A stretch of 64,000 bases of DNA. Origin: Absidia repens (lineage: Eukaryota > Mucoromycota > Mucoromycetes > Mucorales > Cunninghamellaceae). The position numbers and the translations under genes were made by a program. The notes under the pieces were generated by a model. It searched no databases and had not been told where the DNA came from. It saw nothing but the letters and a program-made list of their open reading frames with translations. The stretch is taken from assembly GCA_002105175.1 (NCBI GenBank), contig MCGE01000032.1, positions 1 to 64,000 on the forward strand, in the 5' to 3' direction. The number at the start of each line of letters is the position of its first letter. Position 1 is the stretch's first letter. Positions 34,591-46,396 of the stretch are shown piece by piece.

Positions 34591-35452
34591 TTCATTTATT
34601 TATTATCCTTTTTCCATTTTCTTGATTTTCGCATGTGGTAGAATAAAAATGTGAAAAAAAGAAGAAGCCCGCAGTGAAAACCAGTTGAGCCACAAGAGGA
34701 CCGCAAAATGGCCAGGGTGGGTGTTTTATTTCATCAAAAACCGCATTTCAACAAGCACTACTCTTGAAATCCAGTAGATCAAAGTTTTTTTGGAAGTCTG
34801 GATTTGAAGTTTTTTTTATATTATTTTTTGCAACAATTAAGGTTTATTTTACGTTTTTGCTGAACTGCACCATACTCTTTTGTTGTTAGTCTCTAGCAAA
34901 TCAAGTAGGCGTCTTCAATCGCTGGTTGCTTTTGGGGTAAGACAAAAGATGAAGAAGGTCGGTTAAACATTTATGAGAGATGTTGGGTGTATTCTTGATA
35001 TGATTTTTTTTTTTATACAATAGTGGCTGACTGAAATATGACAATGGTTTTTTTCTGATGTATATGCGTGTGCATATGAGGGCAGAAGATGAAGACACGA
35101 AGAGTAAGATTTGCAGATTTGGTTTAGAATTCTACTCTTCCGGAAAAAACAGATAGAAAATTACATGACCCTGTAAAAGTGATTTTTTTAATTATAGCGG
35201 AACCGCTTTATTCGTTTTTTTTCCCATACACAACGATGAAAATGGGTCTGTAGCTGGACCCTTTTCCCTTTTGTACACTTTTTTGACTGGAACAGGAATT
35301 TTTATTTTTGTGTGGATTAAAAATTCCAGCCCGATTTCTTTCTCCACGATTTTTTTTTTTTTTGCTTCTTTTTTTCTCGTTCCTTTTTTTTTTTTTTTTG
35401 CTTCTTTTTTTCTTGTTCCTTTTGTTTTTTTTTTTACCCTCTAACATAAAAT
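34591..35452. other. Intergenic region
   Basis: AT-rich DNA with pyrimidine runs (35351-35440) that form the promoter of the DUF4442 gene. Lys-rich minus ORFs over them are artefacts. Nothing else recognised. Confidence 0.4.
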
Positions 35453-36438
35453 ATGACAACTAAAACTTCTTTGCTAGGGCAAGCATTATACCAACACTTT
35501 CAAGCCTCAATACAACTCATTCGAGTGGCTCTTGCCTTAGAATGGACTATACTTACTCGATTCATTGTGGGTGTGATTGTGGCGACGATTCTCTCCATTC
35601 TTTATCTGGTTTGGACCTTGCGTGATTCACAACAACCTCTCCATGTTTGGGAAAAACTCAACAAACCTTTGATCAAACTCTTTCGACCCAAGATATTTGC
35701 CTTTTTGCTCTCCGGTGTGAATCCATATGTTGGAAGTATTGGTAAAGAATATAATACAATTAGGAAGGTGGCTATGGATGAACGACTACTATGCTAGCTT
35801 CACTCATTATTATATTATATATTTGATAGACCTTCGTGTATCTACTTTTTCAAAAGGATTTTGTACTGGGATTATGCGTGTAAGTTACGTTATTATCATT
35901 AGTGGGTTGGTTTAAACGAGACATATTAAACGTACGTGAGACTCTCTCATTCTCTCTCTGTATATGTATATAGGATCGCCATAAAAATCGTAATCCATTC
36001 AAAAGGTAAAACAAAAAATGACGGGAAGAGATAATATGATCGATTGGTCGTTATTTAATGATCATTTTTATTCCTGTTATATACCATAGTATTCATGCTA
36101 CTGCGTTGGCGACCTTGGCTGAAACTGTAGGTGAATTGGCATTACTGAGCACACTGAAACCCAAAGATCGCGCCATATTGACATCAGTGAAAATGGAGGT
36201 AAGATATAGAAAAACGGTCCAAGTGGACAAAGTGGAATATCTCTCTCACTTTTAAATATATTGGGCTTAGTTCAAGAAGAAAGCTAGAGGATTATTGACT
36301 GCATCATCCGATTTCACTCCGCCATCAACAAATGAAGAATCAAATGAAGCCAACACTGTGGTAGTTATCAAAGATCGTTTACTAGATACTGTGGCTGTAG
36401 CGCATCTTGTATGGAATGTCAAACGAAGTGAAGCATAG
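35453..36438 (+). CDS. DUF4442 hotdog-fold (thioesterase-like) protein
   Basis: Five exons (35453-35741, 35830-35879, 35974-36005, 36090-36198, 36271-36438) give 215 residues, all phases consistent. One hydrophobic helix (FIVGVIVATILSILYLVW, about residues 36-55) precedes the hotdog domain. DUF4442 signatures appear in order: SGVNPYVGSIDLRVSTFSKG, then NRNPFKSIHATALATLAETV (the NxF-xHA...E helix where related thioesterases place their active site), then a C-terminal strand VVVIKDRLLDTVAVAHLVWN. Related proteins are acyl-CoA thioesterase-like; the substrate is unknown. The TM segment suggests a membrane-bound form, which is inference. Confidence 0.82.
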
Positions 36439-36965
36439 ACTAGACTACTGTGTAACATCTACAATGTACTACGCATTCTCCTCCATCACATAACCTTTCA
36501 CACACTCACACACACACATACTCGCTATTAGATATATATTCATATCATATTCCAGAATAAAATTTTTGATCCAAATTGTAGTCTCTTTTTATTTTTACTT
36601 TTATCATGTGTCATATCTACTGTTTTTTTTTGTTTTGTTTTTTTTGCAGTGAAAAGACTTTTTACTACCAGTGGACCAAGCACTTCCATCAACGTTGTTT
36701 GTGTTGATATTCATTATTCTGCAGCATTAAGTATCTATTATATTCCTTTTCCCTCCTTTCCCCTCCAATAAAAATACTTAAACTTATACATATATATATA
36801 TATGTATATATTCATTATCATAGGCGCTCTCTTCCTCTTTTTTGACACTAGGCAAATCAACTTGTATCGCACCTGAATCGCACCGGACTTTTAAAAACAT
36901 TTGATTGCAATAAAAATAGGAAAAAATATCGGCTACTTTTTTCGTCCCTCTTATCAGCTTTAGCC
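36439..36965. other. Intergenic region
   Basis: 3' flank with AATAAAA near 36556 and a (TA)n block near 36788-36808, then the promoter of the cytochrome b5-like gene. No gene. Confidence 0.45.
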
Positions 36966-37679
36966 ATGCCCGATTCTTTAGGTATTGTCAAAAGATGAAG
37001 CAAATGAATCGTTCCCCAACAGATAAAACATGGATGACAATATTAATCGGTTTGATCTTGTGTCTTTTGCTTATAGATGTTCCTTCCCTTGGTGTACCTG
37101 AATTTCCAGCAAGAGATGGACCACAACGATTAGCAGCTGCGGCCACCCCACAATCGAAACGTCGACAAAAGGTCATGCTGGAACCTGGACATTCTCCTTT
37201 AGACTGGGCTCGCTTGAAATCCTCTGGTCAAGATCTAAGAGTAAGTGTAAACACCACCATACCCTCCCTGTTTTAGTGGATTTTCTTGTTTTTTTCTTTC
37301 TTTCTTTTTTTTTTTTGCTTATCTCTAAAGAATCTTTTATTTGTAGGGAGTACCTCAATTAGCTAGATATACTCTTGAAGACTTGAAACAGCATAGATCT
37401 ATGGACGATGCATGGACAGCTATCCAAGGAAAAATATACAATTTGACGCCATATATGCACTTCCATCCTGGTGGAGTCAAGGATTTGATGAGAGTCGCTG
37501 GTCGAGATGGCACCAAGTTATTTAGTAAGTTAACATTACTTGGAGAAGGATCCTTTACGGAGTCTATGTAATACTGATACACCTTTGTTTTTATATTAGT
37601 GCTAACACATTCCTGGGTCAATGCTGAATTTATGTTGGATGCTTGCTTGGTTGGTTTTTTGGTACCTGGTGGAAATTAG
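36966..37679 (+). CDS. Cytochrome b5-like heme protein (Irc21/NCB5OR N-terminal type)
   Basis: Four exons (36966-36981, 37077-37240, 37347-37524, 37600-37679) give 145 residues. A disordered N-terminus leads to KVMLEPGHSPLDWARLKSSG, a conserved lead-in of this subfamily. The b5 fold follows: YTLEDLKQHRSMDDAWTAIQ, then GKIYNLTPYMHFHPGG with the first heme His, VAGRDGTKLF, and THSWVN with the second heme His. It ends in LVGFLVPGG. Both axial histidines are present, so heme binding is likely. There is no C-terminal membrane anchor and no flavin domain, unlike microsomal b5 or full NCB5OR. Fungal relatives include yeast Irc21. The electron partner is unknown. Confidence 0.88.
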
Positions 37680-38779
37680 TAGTTTAGGATTATTCTGTTT
37701 TATCTCCACTTCCTTTTTGTATTAGAAATCATCTCCCCCATTTAGGCTAAAGTAGTTAGTAAACCACATGTATACCTTGTTAATTACCCCTTGTTCCCTC
37801 CCCCCCCCAAAAAAAAAATCTTCTCCCGTTCCATTTCTCCTTTCAGCATTTTTTTCTTTCAATTTATTTTGGCCTAATCATCCTCTCATTTATATATTAT
37901 CGAATAAAACACTTCCACTGGAGTATTATTTGAAATAAAAGTTTTGTTGTCTATGTGTGTGGGAAATGATTGAATGTGTATCATGGTATCATTGAAAAGT
38001 TCTTGACTTATTGGCTATGATAACACAGGGACATCATATCGGTGAGGGATTTGGTTATGTGTGAGAAATCATGCTTTGACTTTGTTACAGAGACAAATGT
38101 TAACTACAGTTGGGAATTGGATATTTAAACACAATAATAATATTAATAAAAAGACGCTCGTTGGGTTGGGCTAGTCTTATTAATGTCATATGATACAGTA
38201 GAATATACAATTGGTCTTCATTTTCGCTGGCCAAATTGACAGTCCACATACACACAGTAAACACCTCATGGTTAGATAGGTGTCATGATATTATTGTTAG
38301 ACAGTATACATATCATAGTTTATATCTGCATCTGAATAAAATATGTCCTATATATCATCTCTAATACATACATATGTGCGTTTGGCAGTCTGTTCAATAA
38401 TTCACATTAACCACTTCTGCTTGCATTCGATATTATAATAACCCGATTTTAAAAGCCATATGTAAGCCTGGCTTTCCAGTAAACTTGCTGGCCCATAGCT
38501 ACACACATACAAATCTTGCTTTAAAAAGCGTATGATAACTTAAATCCCCCCCTCCCTCCCCACTCCCCCACTTACATGGATAAATAAAACTCTAATGTCG
38601 TTTGTTAGTGATGGTATATTTCAGATTCTGGTAGAGACCGAACGTATTTCCCAATTTGGCATTTCTCAAAAAAAAAATTGAGACGTGACTTTTTTGGGAG
38701 TCAGACCAGACATCTCTTTATTTTTGAAAAAAAAAAGTTTTATGCATATCTTGAGTTCTTTTCATTTTTTCCCTTCATA
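37680..38779. other. Intergenic region with an R1 fragment (38280-38360)
   Basis: AT-rich DNA. The R1-like piece is in minus orientation (ATAGTTTATATCTGCATCTG, then AATAAAATATGTC). Poly-C (37800-37808) and poly-A runs are present. No gene. Confidence 0.45.
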
Positions 38780-39712
38780 ATGTCAACTGAACCAACCACA
38801 TCTTCCGATTCTCCTCCTCTCACCTCCAAAGGAAAACGGGAAAAGCAGCTGGATGCGCTTTGTAAGAAATACATTGATCATCTTATTGAGCTTACAAGGT
38901 AGAAAAAAACAAAAAACAAACGCCCCTTTTGAAATGAATACCAAACGGAAAAATTCACACATCATCTCCAACACAATCTCTTATAATAGTATAGACTCGT
39001 TAGCGAAACACTTTGACCAAAACGATATAAAGGATGCCGAACTTGGTTACGCTTCCGAACAAATGACAGACTATGCTCGACATCAGTTATGGGTAAGTTG
39101 GATGTTTACATTTATAACTTGTATAATAGGGTGATCAAAGAACAGAAGATTCACATTGCTCGGTTTCTTTTACTTTAGGAATCACTTCGAACCTTATTCG
39201 AGGAGGAACGTGTTAAAGAACGACTCGATTCACTGGAGAGACTTAAGAACAACCGTACAGCCGAAGACTATGAAGCCGTCTACGAGAACTCTATACGACA
39301 ATATGGAGACGAATTTTATAGGTACGTAAAAAGACAATATATATTTATATATATACAAAGGTAGCCCACTGGGCGAGGGCGATTGTTGATCGGTGATGAT
39401 TTTTCCCATTCATGTAGGATTTTACCCAAGCCGAAACAAGTAACGCAGGCTGAATTGTACAGGCTTAAGAAAAAGGAACTAGAAAGACTTCATGCTTTAC
39501 GCGATTCGGTAAGGATACACACACACTCACTCCTTAATAAAAAATCAAGTATCTTTTTCTCCGATTCTTATGTGTTTTTATCTTAGTTACGCCATGAAAA
39601 CAAAGCCAAGATGGAAGAACTCAACAACAAGAAGCAGATACGGGAAGAGTTAGTAAACAAGCCTTTACTTGAATTCACTCCTCCCAACTTGGACCCTTCT
39701 TTAGAGCGATAA
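38780..39712 (+). CDS. Coiled-coil protein, possibly a kinetochore Nnf1-like subunit
   Basis: Five exons (38780-38898, 38990-39092, 39179-39321, 39418-39508, 39587-39712) give 193 residues with all phases consistent. The N-terminus is Ser/Thr/Pro-rich. The rest is predominantly helical and charged: LDALCKKYIDHLIELTSIDS, LWESLRTLFEEERVKERLDS, then a coiled coil QAELYRLKKKELERLHALRD through NKKQIREEL. The size and layout (N-terminal helical segment, central EERVKERL helix, C-terminal coiled coil) recall subunits of the MIND/Mis12 kinetochore complex such as Nnf1. The resemblance is weak and I could not verify signature residues. Treat it as a real but unassigned gene. Confidence 0.65.
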
Positions 39713-40919
39713 TCTTTTATTTCCTTCAATACCTCCACACACCCTCCTTTTGTTGCAACAAACAACATATAAATAGTATATTTGATATCAAAACCCTCCC
39801 ACTTCCTCCCTTTGTAGAATAGTCACTTTTATTTATTATTTTTATTATTTTATTTGAAAAAATAAAGAATCCATACATGTTATTAATCCTTCTTTCATGT
39901 CACAGATAAAATATGATGTTTGATGATTAGGTGATTGGTGTCTGTTTGTTATGTGTGTGTGCGCGTGAGATATGATGTGCTAGTAATTGATAACAAACTG
40001 AAGGGATGAGATTAAAAAAGATCGTTTGGTTTGATTGGCTGGTGTTACAAAAGATCAATTTGATCCTTCCCTTACTATTCATTCTCCCTATGATATGATA
40101 TGCGTTTATTATTTATTATATGATACAATATAGATATGCCTTTGATGATTTCTTGTACTTCTTTTTTTATCAGTTCTATAAAGATATCATAGGATAGATT
40201 TTCAATTGGCGAAACGATGATGATTAATTAGTATGATAAAAAAAAAGTGCGCTGCTGACAATGGCGATAAGTCTAAACTTACTCTTGAATACATGTGACA
40301 AATAAATAGTTTAACTGTGTTTTTATTATTATTATTATTATTCAAAAAGATGGACGGTATCCACTTGTACGTACTACTGATAAGGGATGACCAGTTGGGA
40401 GAGGAAAGCAATGATCCCATTTATCACTTGGATGTCCATCCCATTCATTCTCAGATGGAGACATATTATTGGTCCAATCATTATCTTTTCTTTAATTGTA
40501 TGGTATGTGCAATACCATACTGAAGGATAGGCCATCAAGGAGGTCTTCGTTTAACGGTGCATTGATTTCATCCCGCGGATAGGGCTGGTTCTTTTTTTTT
40601 GTGAACTGATAAGAAGCATCAAAACAAGGCCATCTTATCAGTTTTAAAAACGGGCGCTTGCGGGACTTTGTATTTTGTACTATTGCTGATTCTTATCAGC
40701 AGCCAATGAAAATTGCTCTCACTTGAATTTTCATAAAAAAGGTTTTTATTTTTATTTTTACATTTTCCCCTTTTTCCTTTCCCTTTATTTTTTTTTCTTT
40801 TCTTCAACCTTTCACCTAATCCATCCCTTCTTGGGTAAGACATTAAAATAATATATTATACTATATTTCTAAAGTATAAAAATATTAATCTTTTTTTTTT
40901 TTTTTAGACTACATCCAAC
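39713..40919 (+). promoter_or_regulatory. Upstream region of the GATA-factor gene with GATA sites
   Basis: After the 3' flank of the previous gene, this region carries several consensus GATA sites: CGATAAG 40264-40270, CTGATAAG 40378-40385, CTGATAAG 40606-40613, CTTATCAG 40634-40641 and CTTATCAG 40692-40699. A CCAAT box is at 40703-40707. A 5'-UTR intron is likely: GTAAGA at 40834 and TTTTTTTAG at 40908, 11 nt before the ATG. Short ORFs here (for example 40317-40523) lack support. Confidence 0.6.
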
Positions 40920-42458
40920 ATGACCCTCAAGTCCCCCTTTTACAACAAACCGTCCACGTCCACCAGTGTCGACTCCTGCCATAAGTGTCCGTTTATATCC
41001 AACACCACCACCCAGGACTCCAATGTACCGACAACTGATTCAGCCCTTCTTCCTATCAAGGCTCAACAAGACCAGTCAACAAACACTGGCTTCGATCACC
41101 AACTCTCAGAAACTTCCAACAATGCCAACATCTCAAAATCAATGACGATGAATGAAGATGCCCATGGTGTTGAACCGTGCAGCTCCAGTGCTACGATATC
41201 GGATAATGGAACCACTTCTTTGACTTCATGCTCGAATTGCAAAACCACAAAATCGCCCCTTTGGCGCCGCTCCCCTCAAGGTGAAACCATCTGCAACGCT
41301 TGCGGACTTTACCTGAAGGCTCGCAACACCACTCGACCTCCATGGCTCAAACGAAATTCAACAAAACGTCCCGTGCCATTAGCTCCTGTGACCTTAGCTC
41401 CTGCTCCCATTGCTGCGAAATTACCTCTACTTCCTCTGATGGCGGCTGCTCCTGCTCCTGCTCCAATCACCACTTCGTGCTCTCCTCTCTCCCCGTCCTC
41501 GGTCGATGATTCGACTACAAAATCTTGCTACTCATCATCCGATAGCGATAGCGAATCCTCTTCTTCCGATGCGTCTCGATCCATGGTATGCTTTAATTGC
41601 AAAACTTCTTCGACACCCCTTTGGCGACGTGATGGCGACGGTCATACGATCTGCAATGCCTGTGGTTTATATTACAAATTACACAATGTCCATCGCCCCA
41701 TCACCATGAAACGCTCGATCATCAAACGTAGAAAACGAGTGGCAATTCCTGCAACCATGACAACCAACACCAACATCGCCGCCGCTACTACCTCCGCTGA
41801 CATTGTAGGCAACAAACGTAAATCAAGCTTGGATCATCATCACGATGAACAATCACCTGCCAAACGTACTGAAACTACTCCTGCTACAACAGCGCCCGAT
41901 GCTTCGGTGACTTTACCTCATGTGGCAGATTTAGTGGAATCCATGGAACCCGATGCCTTCCAACGCCTTCATCTTCACCATCACCAACATCATCATTTAC
42001 CTTCACCTCCTTTGAAACCTTCTTCGTCTTCTAATCTGGCCAACTTGTTGAATCCTTCCACAACTGATTACGATAAACGTTTGCCACCGATTTCATTACC
42101 TGGACTTCCTTCCCCACCTTTGGTTGCTTACGATACCATGCGACCTTTATCACCACCTGGACGACGATCCATTTCACCCTCCTCCTTTTCATCCGCCTCT
42201 TCATCCACCTCTTCTGGTTCGACGGTGGCAGCAGCAGCAGCAGCAGCGTTTGCTACGGTATCCGCTTTATTGAACCCCGATGCCAATCGTGAACACACAC
42301 ACCAAATGCTCGAAGCCCATCGCCATGAATTGCAACGCGAAGTCTCGAATTTGACTTGCATGCTTACCCGCACCACTGCCATGCTGGAAAACTTGGATCA
42401 AGTCATGTCTGTCACCGGCGGGAATGCCAATCATGCCTCTCCATCTGCTACCCACTGA
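40920..42458 (+). CDS. Double-GATA zinc-finger transcription factor (SRE/Fep1-like)
   Basis: Single coding exon of 512 residues. Two GATA-type fingers are complete: finger 1 at about 104-128 ([14 protein letters not shown]...CNACGLYLK) and finger 2 at about 224-248 ([20 protein letters not shown]...CNACGLYYK). Each is followed by a basic tail ([11 protein letters not shown] after finger 2). The C-terminus has Ser/Pro-rich and poly-Ala segments and a predicted coil ([20 protein letters not shown]). Two-finger GATA factors in fungi are mainly the iron-responsive repressors of siderophore and iron-uptake genes (SRE, SreA, Urbs1, Fep1). Those carry a four-Cys cluster between the fingers. Here the inter-finger linker is Pro/Ala/Ser-rich with only two scattered Cys. 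The iron role is therefore uncertain. Confidence 0.88.
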   Translation: MTLKSPFYNKPSTSTSVDSCHKCPFISNTTTQDSNVPTTDSALLPIKAQQDQSTNTGFDHQLSETSNNANISKSMTMNEDAHGVEPCSSSATISDNGTTSLTSCSNCKTTKSPLWRRSPQGETICNACGLYLKARNTTRPPWLKRNSTKRPVPLAPVTLAPAPIAAKLPLLPLMAAAPAPAPITTSCSPLSPSSVDDSTTKSCYSSSDSDSESSSSDASRSMVCFNCKTSSTPLWRRDGDGHTICNACGLYYKLHNVHRPITMKRSIIKRRKRVAIPATMTTNTNIAAATTSADIVGNKRKSSLDHHHDEQSPAKRTETTPATTAPDASVTLPHVADLVESMEPDAFQRLHLHHHQHHHLPSPPLKPSSSSNLANLLNPSTTDYDKRLPPISLPGLPSPPLVAYDTMRPLSPPGRRSISPSSFSSASSSTSSGSTVAAAAAAAFATVSALLNPDANREHTHQMLEAHRHELQREVSNLTCMLTRTTAMLENLDQVMSVTGGNANHASPSATH

Positions 42459-43426
42459 TTTGATTTTTTTCACCGACGACACCTGGTCATCCTCCTTGGA
42501 TGAAGATGCAGTGGTGGTCCCTTATTTTTTTATTAGTCAGTTGGTTAGTTAGTTTATTAGTTTATTCATTTTTTTTTTCTCTTAATTTTTTATATTTTAT
42601 TTTGTATATGACTAGCATATTTCCTTATATATTATATATATATATACATATATATACTCATGATTTATATTGTGATCAATAAAAACCAGATATTTAACTA
42701 CAGAAATGGAATGTGGACCAGTATTATGAATTTGTCTTTTTATTTTTATTTTTAGGAGTAGTACTAGACTAGCATGATTTTTATAGTATCGATTGCATCC
42801 TCGTGCTTGCAAGTGATTAGTGATTTATCTAGGCTACATCAATGATACCGTCATTTAGACTTGCCAATCGATCACTTGCATTCTCTATCGATTATGATTT
42901 TTCAACCGAAAGATCGTGAGAAGTAGAAACATATCCCATGATCTTTTGTCCAAAAATTAAACGATGTGGGTATGTAAAGTGCCACTCATCTCTTCTTCTT
43001 CTTTATGGACTGTCGTGTCATGGGTAATATTTGTATGAATGACTCGGCCTTTATAAAACTTTATATTTTTAGTTTTGAGGGGATATTTTTTTTTCTAACC
43101 GCGGAACCGATACCTACACCCTTTTTGTAGGTACAGTAGTCTAGAAAATGTGGGGAACCAATAAGATAGGTAAAAAAAATTCCCACCGTTATGGCGAATC
43201 ATCATCAAAAAGTAGGGCAGAGAGCTACGGACTGTGAAAAGAGTGATCCCCCTTCCTCCTGGTTTCCCTCCCCCCTAATATATAAAAAAGAAAAAAAAAA
43301 AACTCCCACTTTTTTATTTTTTCCTTTCTCTCTTTTTCTTTTTCTTGTGATTCTTTGATACCCATCCAAAACCACACTCTCATATACCCCACCTCTCTTT
43401 TCTTCCGCTTCATCACACACCCCGCC
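42459..43426. other. Intergenic region
   Basis: GATA-factor 3' flank with a TATATATA block at 42635-42655 and AATAAAAA at 42678, then the bHLH promoter with CT-rich tracts (43315-43400). Lys-rich minus ORFs over 43205-43474 are artefacts of the pyrimidine tracts. No gene. Confidence 0.45.
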
Positions 43427-44263
43427 ATGGCCGCTGTTTTTATGGAATACGATGACACTTATGTAGCAGGACATAAAGCGTCAAGCATCACAAGTATTGA
43501 GAGTGGCGATCACCCTCCTTCTCTGTATAGTGGCCATGCTGATTCCTGTTCAAGTCTATGCGATCCCGATGACCTACCTGTCTTTGAAGGTAAAGGAAAA
43601 AAGTAAACATGGGCGCATTTTTGGGCTTATGGCAAAATACAATAAAAAACTCACTGCATTGACACTAAAATAGATGCTCAGTCGTCTGAACCCATGTCCT
43701 TTTTCAAACAACATTGTGGTTCTATTTCCATTCCTTTGGCCACAGATGATGATGATGATAACTATGACCCAATGTCTTTGTTTTACAATACCCAAGCAAA
43801 TCCAACCTCTTCCTTCACCATACCGGTGATCACCGATTATCAAGAGGTAAGGTTTTGATCACTTCCGAAAACACACATAAAAAAAAAAATGGGGGAGCAT
43901 GGGCACTCAATATCCTTCTTTTTTTTTTCAGGCACCCATACCACATGACGACGGGTCGTCGACATTTGAATCCAATCATGAAAAGAAGCGATCTTCATCC
44001 ACGACAGGGACTTCTTTACTCAGCCAAGATGAAAAACGCGTCAATCACATTGCATCGGAACAAAAACGGCGACAAAACATCCGCACAGGCTTCCAACAGC
44101 TGACAGATTTGATTCCAGCATTAAAGAACGTGCCACATAGGAAAAGCACCATTTTATTTAAAACTGCAGATTATATCAAACATACCGAGAAACGAAACAA
44201 GGTACTACAGGATCGATTGAAGTCGCTTCAACGTCGACTTTCACCACTAGCATCATCAACATT

Positions 44264-44307
<44 letters not shown>

Positions 44308-44711
44308 GTCCCCTTTCTCCAACGTCCACCCAGTCATCCATACAGCTTGTGCAAATCCGTCGATTACAAAAACAACTTTTACGCCAACAAGAATTATTAC
44401 AACAACATAATATCCCTCATCATCGCTATCTTCCAATATCCCATGGTCATGGTGGTCATCATCGAGAAACCAAAGCCCTCATTATGCCAGCATCCGACGA
44501 CGACAACGAAGAAGAAGAAGAAAAAGAAAGCCCCTCATCATCACATCACCAGCAGCAGCATTATCACCTTTTCATGCCGAGTACACCTCATACCCCATGT
44601 CTCAATATCCCCGCCGATGAAGAATTTGGTCAAGAATCAATGCTCCGCGAACGTCTACTCTCTTGTGGCAAATTGAAGTTGAAACATGCATCCTCATCGT
44701 CTTTAGTATAG
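43427..44711 (+). CDS. bHLH transcription factor (Mlx/Max-like)
   Basis: Three exons (43427-43589, 43674-43846, 43932-44711) give 371 residues. The N-terminal 140 residues are acidic and Ser-rich (possible activation region). The bHLH lies at about residues 147-205: basic helix VNHIASEQKRRQNIRTGFQQ, with the H-x3-E-x3-R pattern (His, Glu, Arg) that recognises CANNTG/CACGTG E-boxes. This is followed by LTDLIPAL, a short loop and STILFKTADYIKHTEKRNKV. A leucine-rich stretch continues (LQDRLKSLQRRLSP), then a run of about 17 Ser encoded by TCA repeats (44263-44307) and a second helical segment (IRRLQKQLLRQQELLQQ). The E-box-binding class is secure; targets are unknown. Confidence 0.87.
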
Positions 44712-46396
44712 AAAGGTTTAGTATAGTTTTTTTTTCTTTCTTTATATGGGGTATCTTAGGATTTTGTTGTATTACTACTAATAAAAAATATCTATATGCT
44801 ATATGAAAAAAATAAAAAATTAAAAAAAATAATGTTGTCTTTGTTTGAGCTGAGTTGGGATGGGAGGTGTGAGGGATAAATAAAGAAAAAGGCGGAGAGC
44901 GAGAGGGCTTGAAAACAATATATATATATATATATATATACTTTATTTTATGCATGCATGTATTATATACCGTATGTGCCACATGAGTTGACTGGCTCCT
45001 GGGGACCATTTTAGATGAAGCATACTTCCATTTTTATATAAAACATATAGATATAACTCGCAAAGCCAAGTTTGTGTAAATGGTATGAAAAAAAAAAGAA
45101 TACCATTGTATCATGTTTTATATAGTTAAAAAGGGGGAGGGCAGAAAAACGGCATAGAGGAGATGAGATCGATAATGGCGGGGAGTTCAAATTCTGTTGC
45201 TTTTTTTTTTTTTTTTTTTTTTTTGAACCTTGTTGGCGAAAACATTCATCCCGATTCCTTTATACATCGGGCACGGAAGGTTCACAGTAGGATATTTCAG
45301 GGGCCACACGTGTTACTTCCGATCCTAGCCATTTTTTTTTTTTTGGAGAAAAAAAACTCAAGGAACCCAACGGTCTATTCTATGATGGACCTCCCCCATT
45401 TCGTTCTCATATGTATCCAATAAACAAAGTCATGTCATCACGTAGAGTACTCCAATAAGGACAAAGATTACATTTGTAAGCCCTGTAGTGAGAACAACGG
45501 GTGAGTGTTTCGTATCATCAACGTCGTACACGTTAGTAATACCTCCGTTTTCATACAACACACTAAATGCAGACTTCAGGATAAATAAATATAAAGAAAA
45601 TGGACACACACAGAGAGAGAGAGCTCCCCTCAGCTATTGCAGTCATTGAACTCCCTCCCCTTTCCGCATCAAGTTTCACCCGAATACGTAGAGTGGATCT
45701 TCAAACCAACACGCGAAATGCCCGACCTTTTTTTTTTTTCCTACAACCATGTCTTCCCATTCCATAAAACAATACTAATGACAAAAAAAAAACAAGACAT
45801 ATTTTATTCATATATTGATATAAACTATGAGAACTAAACACTCGGCTATTCTAATGGTAGGACAATGACACTATTCTAAAAGATGAAGGCTAAACTGAAG
45901 ATGACCCCTTTCACGAATCCAAAATGAAAGGGTTTTCCCATGCATGTTTGATTTGCACTTTTCAAATGCCCCTGATTCAAGTTCTAATCACTAATCCAAG
46001 ATCACCAGCATCCCCATTGAGACTTTCTTGAAGAAAGAAAAGAGAGAAAAAAAGAAAAAAGGAGAGCGGGACAAAGAAAAACAAATTTATGTGGTTCGGA
46101 GTCTTAATCGCTCAATCACTGGCATAATCAACGTCAGTAGTGGACCACTGGCCATTGTTGTTACAATCCCCCCCACACCAACATATAGATAGACCGCTTA
46201 GCTTAGATTACTTTCCTTTTATTTTTTTTTGTGCAAATAAAAATCTTTTTTTTTTTTTTTTAATCACCTTCAGGGATCACAACTTTTTTTTTTTCAATTT
46301 GAAAGGTAACTGATCATTTTATTGATTGATTCATAAAACACATGCTACAGTATGTGTACCATCGACAATATTTCACCATCATTTCTTTAAAAAAAA
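44712..46396. other. Intergenic region with an R1 fragment (45785-46020)
   Basis: Contains (TA)n at 44919-44940, T-runs at 45202-45225 and 46243-46262, a (GA)n patch near 45612, and an R1 fragment in plus orientation (AAGACATATTTTATTCATAT, CAATGACACTATTCTAAAAG, AATCCAAAATGAAAGGGTTT). A peptide-like plus-strand stretch near 45637-45730 (SPEYVEWIFKPTREMPDLF) is not flanked by other exons. No supported gene. Confidence 0.45.

Noticed and set aside
40317..40523. 68-codon ORF upstream of the GATA factor
   Set aside because: It lies in promoter sequence, starts in an ATT repeat, and has no recognisable motif; at most an upstream ORF.
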